From assembly GCF_000149955.1 (NCBI RefSeq), contig NC_030986.1:2053886-2117885 (forward strand): 64,000 nt of DNA, given 5' to 3'. The position numbers and the translations under genes were made by a program. The notes beneath the pieces are model-generated. The model was not told the DNA's origin. It did no database searches and worked only from the letters and a program-made list of their open reading frames with translations. This document shows, piece after piece, positions 37,231 through 47,591 of the stretch; positions within the stretch are counted from its first letter, which is position 1, and each line of letters opens with the position of its first letter. This DNA comes from Fusarium oxysporum f. sp. lycopersici 4287. Taxonomy: Eukaryota; Ascomycota; Sordariomycetes; Hypocreales; Nectriaceae.

Positions 37231-37921
37231 ATGGCCGCTGAAACCGCTCGATCTGGCCTGGCCGTCGGCCTCAACAAGGGTCACGTACGTCTTTCTGTCG
37301 CAGTCTCACCTCGTGGAGGATCTCTGCTTTGTCTTCGCCTTCGCGACGGATGAGGGCTCGACAACCACCCAACTAGCAGACGATGGACGCTGACATTTGT
37401 CGCCGATATTACAGAAAACCACTCCCCGTGTCGTCAAGCCCCGTGTTTCCCGAACCAAGGGTCACCTGAGCAAGCGCACTGCTTTCGTCCGTGAGGTCGT
37501 CAAGGAGGTTGCTGGGTAAGTCAAATATCTTTTTTTTTTTTTTGGGTGGGGGGATTAGAGGTTGGATTGGGAGGCGATGGATGGGAGATGCTGGGCATTT
37601 GCGCCGCATGTTCAAGGCCTCGTCGCCGACATCGACCCTATCCATCGGAGGAGTTCTCAAATACGTGCTCGGACTTTTGCTAACCACCATTTTTCATAGC
37701 CTTGCTCCCTACGAGCGCCGAGTCATTGAGTTGCTCCGCAACTCCAAGGACAAGCGTGCCCGTAAGCTCGCCAAGAAGAGAGTAGGTCGAGCCGAAACAC
37801 TGCAATCACCCCACGATATAAGTACTAACTCGCACCGCAGCTCGGTACCTTCGGCCGTGCCAAGGCCAAGGTCGACGAGCTCCAGCGCGTCATTGCTGAG
37901 GCCCGCCGTACTGGTCACTAA
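37231..37921 (+). CDS. RPL36: 60S ribosomal protein eL36
   Basis: Four exons, 37231-37284, 37415-37515, 37700-37781 and 37841-37921, give 105 aa. Introns are 130, 184 and 59 bp. The family signatures are [49 protein letters not shown] and [16 protein letters not shown]. It is a structural component of the large ribosomal subunit. Introns larger than the local average near the 5' end are common in fungal ribosomal protein genes. Intron 2 contains a T run (37530-37543) as its polypyrimidine-like stretch. Confidence 0.96.
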
Positions 37922-38288
37922 ATCAACCCGATTTGATCTGATTTTTGGGAATCTGGCACCGAACGGGGTTCGCATGGATTGGCGTGGTCACGATTTGATC
38001 GATTAAAAAATTAACGGCTTGGACGCGCCGTGGCAGGGATTTAGCTGCGGATGACCGGAATACCAACACTTTCAAGAGACTTATGGCGTAATGATCAAGC
38101 CATGTTCCAATCTGTCTTTCGTGATAAGTGACGCTTCCCCTTTGTTTTCGAACTTAAATCCGTTGAATGCAATATGTATTCAAACCTATGGATTTCGCTG
38201 TTTTGCGCTATGAAAAAGCCCCCTTAAACCAACGCCACCAATGATCATTAATGCGAACACCGTAACGTTTCTAAACTGCCACTATTGT
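37922..38288. other. convergent 3' region
   Basis: 367 bp between the eL36 and UBX4 stop codons. No gene seen. Confidence 0.5.
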
Positions 38289-39877
38289 CTATTTCTTGCC
38301 CAGCTTGAGCCACTTGGGTATCTTCTTGCCAGTCTTCTCTTCTGAGCCCTCACCCTTCTCTGCTTGTGCTGGCCGAGCAAGAGGTACTTCCTCTTCTTGA
38401 TCATTCGAAGCGATGAGCTCAGGCACCTTGACCCGCTGGCCCTTTTGAGCAATGTTGGCCTTGAGGAATGGCTCCTTTCGTACGGCTGATGGTACAGCAT
38501 CATCCCAGACCAGGTTAATCAAGGTACGCCCAGACAGTTTATACGCCTTGATCAATCCGTTGCTGGGGCTTGGATCGTCCTTGATCACAATCTTGGTCCC
38601 GGGAAGAACAAGATGGAAAGGTTGGTTGTTATGGGCCATAACGTGCCGAACAGCATCGTAGAGGAACTGGCCACTGTGAGAGGGACTTACTTCCCAGTCG
38701 CTGCTTGTGTTGTCCGGAAATCGGACTTTGACGAGAATAGACTTAATTGCGTTGATCCTTGCGGCCTCTGCAGCAGCCTTCTCTTCCAATTCGCGGTCTG
38801 ATAGCAGACGCTTGTTCCTCGAATCCCCCTGAAGCCGAGCTTGATGAAGTTGCGCATGAGCAATTGTAGGGGCAAAGTCAGCATCGGTAGCAGGAGTCAA
38901 GGCTGCAGCAGGTGTTGACCCTGAAGGGGCAAGGAAAACGTTGATAGGTGCCAGAGGATCCCCGGGCTGAGAAGAGTCGATATCCATGTTGTCCTTATTA
39001 GCAGCCTTGGGCTCTGTTTCTTGTTGAATGGGGGCTGGGTCATGTGTCCGTTCTACTTGATTATCCGTCATCTGTGAGTCCTCCGTCTCCCTTTGTGCTT
39101 GCTCTTCTGGTTTCTGTACCCCTTGTTCTGGTGCAAGCTCTACCTTTGCAGCTGGCACTTCTGCCTTCAGGCCTTCATCCTCGGTATCTTTGAAGAACTG
39201 ACCAATTTCTGTCATTGCATCGTACAGTGTCTTGTCTGTCTTTCGGTAGTCCAATCTAATTAGGACATTCCCTGAGTTGTATCCTAGTTGCGATAGTGTC
39301 TTCTGGAAATCGACAAAGGTTGAAAGCTCTCGTCCCATAATGTTGAGAACAGGTGTTTCATAGTAAAGCTGTCCACTACCACTCCCCGTATCACCACTCA
39401 TTTGCGCAATCCCGCGGCCGGTAATATTGATGTTTCTTCCATTGCTGGCCTCTCCGCTCTCGAACTGGCGTAGAACCTTCCATATGGTGAGATCGCTGGG
39501 GAATTTTTGAATCAACCGGCCACCGGGTATTTCGCGGCCCTCGGGAGGAGGAACTTGGAGGGCGACTTGGATAGCAGAAGGTGTTTTCGACTTTTGGACA
39601 AGTTCAAGTTTTGCGCCTGGTGACAGACCAGAAGTTCGGAAGGGAACAGATAAATCTACTGTTTTTTGTCGGTGTCTATACGTCAATTTCGTTAGCCATT
39701 CGTTCAGCGGCAGAGCCTAGCCCGAGCATGTGGTACCTACTTGACAAGATATTTATCACTGGAAAGGTTAAGTCTTCTACAAGCTTCCTCCAACACATCA
39801 ATAAGGTAGGTTCCAGGGTTGACTTTGATAGTAGCTCGCCGTAGGTCGGTGGCTATCACCACGACGTTGGTCGCCAT
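38289..39877 (-). CDS. UBX4: UBX-domain Cdc48 adaptor, Ubx4/TUG-like
   Basis: Exons 39741-39877 and 38289-39675, with a 65-bp intron, give 507 aa. The N-terminus (MATNVVVIATDLRRATIKVN, then KTVDLSVPFRTSGLSPGAKL) is a TUG-UBL1 ubiquitin-like domain. The C-terminal part (about residues 380-460) is a UBX fold: SILVKVRFPDNTSSDWEV, HLVLPGTKIVIKD, GRTLINLVWDD. The middle is acidic and low-complexity. The protein ends in a Lys-rich tail. Proteins with this UBL1-plus-UBX layout (yeast Ubx4, human ASPSCR1/TUG) bind Cdc48/p97 and influence its assembly and ER-associated degradation. The intron was placed so that GTC AA|A CAC reads continuously. Confidence 0.85.
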
Positions 39878-40900
39878 TCTTCAGAAGGTTTAGGTATCAA
39901 GACGATGAGGTGTAGGGTTGAAGCTGCACCTGTATTAGGCTAACATGAATTCGTTAATAAAGGATGATCGTGGGGGATGGATGTTGAGCTCGGTTGGCGG
40001 TGATGTAAGCAGCCAGTGTGGGTGAGTCGAGTGGTCAACGGTGGGGTTACTTACCTTAGAGAGGGACCTCAGCTACCAAGGACAGCTCCAGCAGGCAGCC
40101 AGCCACGAGTTATGAGCACCCTCGAATAACTCTCTGAGCTGCTAGAAGCTTCTAAACGAACCTACCAACCTCAGGTACTTTGATTAGGTGAAGACGGAGG
40201 ACTCGAACCCTCTCGATTAGAGCATTAAACAAATAACTACCCACCCTTAGGCAAAATCTGCTGTTTTATGCGAAACCAAGGTATGCGCATTATTCTAAAT
40301 CTCTATTGTCTACTAAGGTATGTTAAGTAGTTCACCTGGAAAGATCTCCGGAGTATCGAGTGCTCGGAATTTACGGCACCTCTATATGATCATTTGAAAC
40401 ACATGGAAGCTTCTGTGAATCAGAGTCTGAAATAGCTGTTTTGTACTAATCGTTCCTCTCTTCTCCAAATGCGATTTCGAACTCTACTATATGTTCGCTT
40501 ATGTAATTCAAGTAACTGAGCCTCAGCCGCCACAGCTTGTAGGCTGCTCTAACAGACGTGGACCTGCCTGTACCCGGCCACGCCAGACCGTGTTTGCCTT
40601 GCAGCCCGCCTGTACGTACCACGGACCTTAGCAGCAACCTCATTGCACTGCACCTTCTGTAGCTCCAACCCAGTGACGGGAGCTTCAACTGTCCAACTCG
40701 CACTCCATCCACTCCACGCCGGCTGCTCTTCTACAACCCCACGACGCGAAGATACGATACGAATTAGCGACTGCAAAGCTTGCGGTTTCACATAACGAAT
40801 CGCCGCCTCCCTTGTTCCCGAGTTCCTCTCGATAAGACGGCCGCTGGTTGACGTCGATTCCCCGACCTCGCATCTACCTTCCTACCTTCAAGAAGTCATC
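39878..40900. promoter_or_regulatory. divergent region between UBX4 and PUP3
   Basis: 1.0 kb between two outward-pointing start codons. At 40199-40209 the minus strand carries GGTTCGAGTCC, a perfect tRNA B-box, but no complete tRNA cloverleaf could be built around it. A C/T-rich leader precedes PUP3 (40800-40900). No protein gene was seen. Confidence 0.45.
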
Positions 40901-41737
40901 ATGGTAGGTTAACCTCCGGCGAGCCAATCTCTTTTTCACACAAAGCTAATCATAGAACTCAATCAATAGTCATCTCCTTTCTCGATAAGTTCGTCTCGGT
41001 CGCCTGCCATTATACCAGCCTTCATCCATAGCTAACCTCCCTCTTCTTCCAGACGGCGGCGCCTGTGTCGCCATGGTCGGAAAGGACTGTGTCGCCATCG
41101 CATGCGATCTTCGCCTCGGTCTCCAGGCTCTGACTGTGTCCAACAATTTCCCCAAGATCTTCCAGTACGGCGACGTCTTCTTAGGTCTCACTGGCCTGGC
41201 TACCGATGTCAACACCGTGAGCGACCTCTTCCGCTACAAGGTCAACATGTATCGCCTGCGTGAGGAGCGCTCCATCGCCCCTCGAACTTTTGCCAACCTC
41301 GTTTCCTCATCTCTCTACGAGCGCCGTTTTGGACCTTACTTTGTGTCTCCTGTCGTTGCTGGTCTTGATCCTAAGACTGGCAAGCCTTTTATCTGTGGTT
41401 TCGATAGTATTGGCTGTATCGACTTTGCCAAGGACTTCATTGTCTCTGGCACCGCTTCGGAGCAGCTCTTTGGCATGTGCGAGGGTCTCTGGGAGCCTGA
41501 TCTGGTATGCAAATAATGACAAAGCAGCTATACATCGCCCGAGTTCGGCTGTTGCTCCGCTCAAGAGCGAAATGCTGATAATAATACTTATAGGAACCCG
41601 ATGCCCTCTTTGAGACCATCTCTCAGTCGTTGCTCAACGCTGTTGACCGTGATGCCCTTTCGGGCTGGGGTGCCCACGTTTACATTATCGAGAAGGACAA
41701 GGTTACCAAGCGATTACTAAAGGGACGACAGGACTAG
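40901..41737 (+). CDS. PUP3: 20S proteasome subunit beta type-3
   Basis: Four exons: 40901-40903 (ATG only), 40970-40988 (19 nt), 41053-41504 and 41594-41737. They give 205 aa, the normal length for beta-3. The protein reads [20 protein letters not shown], then [35 protein letters not shown], and ends KRLLKGRQD. Beta-3 is a non-catalytic subunit of the beta ring, lacking a processed N-terminal threonine, as expected. Introns are 66, 64 and 89 bp, all GT...AG. The tiny first two exons are required to provide a start codon, since the third exon alone has no in-frame ATG at the right place. Confidence 0.95.
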
Positions 41738-42007
41738 AGCGTCGGTGTAATGGACAAATCTACACGAATAGAGCGGGACAAGGAGTGGTTTATGTACCTT
41801 GTATGAATAGATACTCGGCCAATATCAACCGCTGGGTAATGAGAATGCACGTCTTCGTCTTGCTGTCAACTCTCTTCGTGCCACAAGCTTCGATACTCTA
41901 TGAGTGAATGAATTCACGGTTTGATTTAACTCTATCAATTGGCCAGTATCGTCATTGCCCTCTTCTATGGGATCAAATCCATTGCGAGACTCAATATTCA
42001 GCTCATT

Positions 42008-43947
42008 CTACTCGAGCAGGACGGCAAAGGCTTCGCAAGGTGCCAGTTTGGTCTCGCCACTGTTTAAATCATCAACTGTCCTTCCAGCAGAACTGACCAG
42101 CACCTCTCGAGTCTTGCCAGGCAAAGACCACGCAACTGTATCAGTTGTGAAGTTACATACGATGAGAGCAGTCTCTCCGTTGCCGGCCCTTCGTGAGTAT
42201 GCAAAGACCTTCTCGTTGGACTCGTCAACGAGTTGGAAGTTTCCATATACAAATATGTCTAGGAACTCCTTTCGTCTCTGCAGAACCTTGCGGTAGCAGC
42301 CATACACAGAGTTGGGGTCTGAAGTCTGGGATGCAGCGTTGATTTCCTTGTAGTTATCATTGACTCTCATCCAAGGCTTAGCATCGGCAGTAGTAAAGCC
42401 AGCGTTGGGGCTTGCGTCCCATTGCATGGGAGTTCTGGCATTGTCACGAGACTTCTTCTGATACTCGACCTTATAGGAGTTCCGAGCCGCCTCATCATCG
42501 TTTCTGTGAAGACTATAAGGGATGTCAATGAAATATGTTTAGCAGCTGGATTCTCTGACTTACTCCCAATGTCGAAGGCAGTCAAGGTCCTTGTATTCTT
42601 CCAAGTCCCAGTCCCTAGGGACATTGGTCATCCCAATCTCCTGTCCTTGGTAAATAAAAGGGGTGCCCGACTGGAAACCCAGGAAGATGGCGATAAGCTT
42701 CGCACTATCCACCCGATGCTCGGCGTCATCGTGAACAAAGCGGCTGACAGCCCGTGGTTGGTCGTGGTTCTCCAAGTAAAGAGCGTTCCAGCCTTCATTG
42801 TCGTACATGAACTTCTGCCACTTGAGGGTGGTAGATTTGAGCTCAGAAAGGTCCCAGGATCTAGGTGTGAACTTGCCGCCGACGCCATGATCAAGATCCA
42901 TCCTGCGAGTTGATCAGCAACTGATATAAGTCTGATGTTGGAAACCTTGACTTACAACTCAAAGTGGAAAATCATGCTCAACTCTCCACGGTCACCACGA
43001 ACAGCCTTAATCAACTCACGCTCATCGTGCACACAGGGCATCTCACCCACGCTGAAAGCATCGTACTCTTGCAGAATAGCACCAATCTCTTTGAGAAACT
43101 CGTGACATCGGGGACCACAAGCATAGAATTCATGACCGCGAAGTACAGTCTTGTCAGAGTCGGGGAATGCCTGGTCCTTACTAACAAAGTTGATAACATC
43201 CATGCGGAAACCATCGGTGCCTCTGTCGAGCCAGAAGCGCATGACATCGTGAACTTGTTTTCTGACTGCAGGATTCTCCCAGTTAAGATCTGGCTGTTGC
43301 TTGCAGAAGAGGCAGAGATAGTATTCATCTGTGGTCTCGTCGTACTCCCAGGCACTTCCTAGAAATTCGTTAGCTGGGGCACTCAGAATTAGAAGCCATA
43401 GTGCACCTACCTTGGAAATGAGCATCCCAGTTGTTGGGAGGGTGTCTGTTCCCTTCGGAATCGTACTTTGCAGGCTTCCAGATATACCAATCACGATAAG
43501 GGTTGTCCTTGGACTTTCGAGACTCCCTGAACCACTCATGCTGATCACTGGTATGATTCATGACCAGGTCGAGGACGAGCTTCATGCCTCGTTCGTGGAG
43601 CTTGTCCTTGAGGACATCAACATCTGAGACATCACCATATGGAGGGTCGATTGTGTAATAGTCGCTGATATCATACCCCTGAGGTTTGTTAGTATACAAT
43701 GCAATATTGCTGCTTTTTCGAAAGGGAAAAAAAGGTGGTAACACACCATATCAACCTGAGGGCTCTTGAAGATTGGTGAAAGCCATACGATATCGACCCC
43801 CAAGTCTTTGAGGTAATCAACTCGAGAGATAATGCCTTTCAGGTCTCCAACACCAGAGCCAGTGGAATCTTGATAAGATGCAGGGTACACTTGATACACC
43901 GAGCTCTCTTTCCACCAGGCTCGCAAACTTTGATCCGTGCTACCCAT
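42008..43947 (-). CDS. GH13 alpha-glucosidase / oligo-1,6-glucosidase, one-base frameshift in the last exon
   Basis: Five exons, 43747-43947, 43411-43678, 42956-43358, 42564-42902 and 42008-42504. The (beta/alpha)8 glycoside hydrolase has conserved regions LDLVMNHTSDQHEWF, the catalytic nucleophile Asp210 in GFRMDVINF, the acid/base Glu262 in FSVGEMP, the stabiliser Asp338 in LENHDQPR, and SRDNARTPMQWD. No signal peptide is present, so it is probably an intracellular maltase/isomaltase. The exons total 1708 nt, one more than a multiple of three. The surplus is at 42480-42482, where an extra base in a three-base run turns AARNSYKVEY into a premature stop. Both sides are well conserved, so a consensus error is more likely than inactivation. 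Corrected length is about 568 aa. Convergent with PUP3 (270 bp apart). Confidence 0.88.
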
Positions 43948-46900
43948 GATTACAGAGAGCTGGGTTGATGGTGGCTCTGGAGGGTGCTACGGTAATATCG
44001 TCTGCAGCCTGTTAGTTATATACACATCCACACGGACTCTCAGCACGTGAGACGGTCGCTCGTGATCAAACATCAACTCACGATGAACCAATTGGGCCAC
44101 TTTTCTTCGGTAGTACCGTGCACTTTCACGGGAGTATCGACAAGGAAACAAAACCAGTGTCGTATCCGGGACAGAGATGATATGCAACAACGCAAGTTCA
44201 GTAATGAGGCTCGAATACAGCTGGCGTCGAACTGCAGGGTGTTATGTGCTGTCACACAGCGTCTTGTTAAGCTCTATCGTGAGACAGTTTTTACAGTGAG
44301 TTGACCAGGAGAACGACATCGGTAGTTATTATTCTATTTAATAGGCTTCACGGAGTAATTCCCGGAGAGATTCTGCGGATCGATAGTGGTGACTGATCCG
44401 CCCCTCTCTCCAGGGTAAATTGTTCGCTGGTGAGTGAGATATTTACAACCAGCATGATACGAGATCTGCAACATCATGTTTTTGAGCAAGCTAGGATGTG
44501 TTCTTATCAGGTTGGTTTGCTTGTACGGTGTGATGTGGAGCTCCATGTGGGAGATGGTTTACTGTGAGTTGGGAGGGGTTGGCAGATGAAGCTCAAAGGT
44601 ATACTGTGATAGATCATGCTATTGTTCAGAGAGGAGCAGAATACCTGGATGTGGAAGATAGGACGGAAAGAGTACTCAATCCACGCAACTGGATAGGTAG
44701 TAGTTAGGCCAATGAAAGAAAGAAAAATCCCCCAACATGATATTCAATTTCATTGTCGCCGACCAAGTTCCGTAGGCTACCTAAATAGTACTATGCGGAA
44801 AAAACATGATATACTTTCATAGTCACACTAATCTGTCGTTGTAGTATTCCCACGTAGGAAAACAAAAGCCAACTGTCGTCCAAACTCAAAGCGTTGTGTT
44901 AATGATACAGCATGTAGAGGCTGAAAGGGCTTTCCTTGGACCATAGCAACATCAGCATCCGTGTAACCCGTCTTAGCTGTATTCTATTGCAGCCATTGGA
45001 TGCATCAGATGCAAAAACAAGGCCCGTCTACCATTGACCCGCAATGGGGAGGTGATGTATAGAACGTGCACATCCTGTTGGAAAACGACAAGACAACAAT
45101 AGTTACCGTACTGTTGCTGACGAGTAAGCATGGTGATCAAAGAACCGACAATATGTGCCGAACGATTGAAGGATGAATGAATGCGCTATAACATGGACAA
45201 GACCTATCAACGTTACAGATCAGAGTACGCGAGTTTTCTCGTTTCACGATGTTGCTATAATTAAACTGGAGTTCTCTCATCAGACCAATCATCCATACAG
45301 AGATGATAGAATCTGTTTGAGCCATGGAGCATTTCAACTTATTTCCTACCATGGTCTACTTCACTATAGTCGTCAGGGGTCGATTCGAGTAATGGTAAAT
45401 TGCTCACTGCATTCAATTCCCAAGCCCAAAATATGATTTTACAATGCAAGTAGGTATCTTTTAGAGTTACAGCAACCAACCCAACACCCAGGATAATGAC
45501 AGTCTCTGTTACACAGAACTTAACGTTACAATCGACTCATGAAGGACCGACCATAGGATCGTGGCACGTGAAATCTCCCTGCAAGGGCAAATACCGATCC
45601 CAATAAAGAAACAACTGCTGATTTGCGGAACACGAAAACCGAGAAGACACTATCACAAACCCCGGTCCAATGCTCATTACTGAGGTCTACCAACAAAGGA
45701 ACCGTCAAAAAGAAACGGGAAAAAGCAAGCAGCGCCTTCAAGACCCTGAATGGGACCGGAGCATGGGTCTCGTTTGTTCTGTACATGGTTAGTATGTCAT
45801 TTGGTAGCTACTGCAGCCGGGATATTGAGATTCTTTGCGCACACAAAGGATATGATTTGGGCATTGTTTAATTGTGGATTATTTTGCGAGATTGAGAAGG
45901 CCCATGATGTACGGGGTTTGTTTCTCTTCGAAGTCTCATGGCTCAAGATTGTCTTTGATTGTTGTGCAGCAGCATGTATTCAGCAAACTGGGATTTACTA
46001 TAACTTACAAGACAGGTGGAGCCGAAGCAAGTTCAGTTCGTGAACTATCAGATTCAATATGTAGTGAGCGGCGAGCGTGTGGTACGTGCGATGCCATTTC
46101 CGTGTATATGAGATTGGATGACGCTACTTGAGGGTACCTGAGATTAAGTATTTCCGTATCCGTACAGCTCTCAGTGTTGATTTGCTCTGGCTATCCGTTA
46201 GGGCGTATGCACATGGAATTAAACAATAGGCGCTTTGCATTTGCTACTGGACGGGTCATGGACAAACCGGAGACACAGCATCTGCCATTCGCCTGAAAAT
46301 ATGCAACGGGAAGGCAAATTAATCAAAACGGCAAAACATCTTCCTGATAAAAGAGGATCGATTTAGGAAAAATAACGTTTATTTAGACCTTGTATGAACA
46401 ACAATCTTGTCGATTGTGGAATTTGCTCCACCACAAACAGGGGACTCAGGTACACCTGAATCTTGAATCGGGCGTAACCAGCGAGTACCTTACCTTCAGT
46501 TTACCTTGCCCTGACCTTGCTCATCACACTTTGAGGTCGTTAGCTTGCCTTCCAGAGGACAGGGACAGCGATTTAGTGGACACTGCCCCTGGAACCCAAG
46601 ACACCTCAGAGACAGAGGGCGTCACTCTACTCAACCATGGATAACGCTAAGAACCAGCCTCTCTCGTCCTTCATCCCGCCCAGACACAGCGGACAGACCC
46701 CGGTCAATCTCACTCTGCCCTGGGCGAACGAAGCGCCGCCAAAGACCAAAGCAGCCAGCATTGCGGACAGTTAGTTCCCATCTTTGGCGACCACTGGGCT
46801 GCATGCTATACTGAATGTCCCCAAGGTCTCTTTGCCTGCCCTTGGACTACACCTACAGACACTAACAATAAGTTATACTAAGGTAAGGTATTCATTCATC

Positions 46901-47591
46901 TATACCAAGTACCTACACTGTACTGCACAATAGTCTTACCTACAACCAACTCACTCGTTCACCGGGCACACTCTTTGTTACTTGCTTGGACCTGATTGCC
47001 CTCACCCTAAGCCCCTAAGCGTCCTCTCTTGTCTTCTCATCCTCTTGCCCGGACATCGCCAGGAACAGGGAGCTCCAACTCAGCCTCATACGCCTACCTC
47101 TTGTTTCCAGACATGACGTGAACTCACCTACCACACATTCGGTCTGCTCCGTACCTTTACCTTAACCTTACCTTGTCTTGCCTATTACCTTCCAAGGATA
47201 TCTCATCTCATCTCAATCTTTAAAATAAAACGACATACCTCACCTTTCCGCGTATGTCTCTAGCTACAGAGGATCTACCAATCTCACCCACCTTAGTAGC
47301 TTTGGACGTCCGTTCACCCCCGCCGCTCACAGTCACGATTTGCAACCCCGAACCCGAACTCGTCTCTTACCCATTCTACTGACTGGGCACCTATGAACGA
47401 AACTGAACCGAACTGCACTGAATTGACGGGGTGTTGTCTGTTCTCTCGCTAACAAGTTATCCACCGTGTTTGCTTATGCTTAGCTGCTCCGTGCCTGTCG
47501 TCTGTCCTGTCCTCATCCGGACCCTGCCTTACCCATATTATTCCCTATGGCCTAGGGCCCTACCATCAACGCCATCCACGCCCCGGCGACA
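43948..47591. promoter_or_regulatory. long intergenic region with probable adenylate cyclase promoter and leader
   Basis: 3.6 kb, the longest gene-free stretch. 43948-46400 is AT-rich with only unrelated short frames. From about 46850 to 47580 the plus strand becomes strongly C/T-rich (repeated CTCACC, CTTACC), typical of a long 5' leader of a regulatory gene in filamentous fungi. A 45-codon ORF in good context lies at 46637. Confidence 0.4.
46637..46774 (+). CDS. possible small upstream ORF, 45 aa
   Basis: The sequence ACCATGG gives a strong initiation context. The frame encodes MDNAKNQPLSSFIPPR then HSGQTPVNLTLPWANEAPPK and stops at TAG 46772-46774. It lies ~820 bp upstream of the adenylate cyclase ATG, within or just before the pyrimidine-rich leader. 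It could be an upstream ORF controlling the cyclase, a small independent gene (possibly a first exon of one), or chance. I do not recognise the peptide. Confidence 0.3.
   Translation: MDNAKNQPLSSFIPPRHSGQTPVNLTLPWANEAPPKTKAASIADS

Noticed and set aside
46390..46644. 84-codon frame overlapping the uORF
   Set aside because: It is out of frame with the well-placed ACCATGG start and has no recognisable features.
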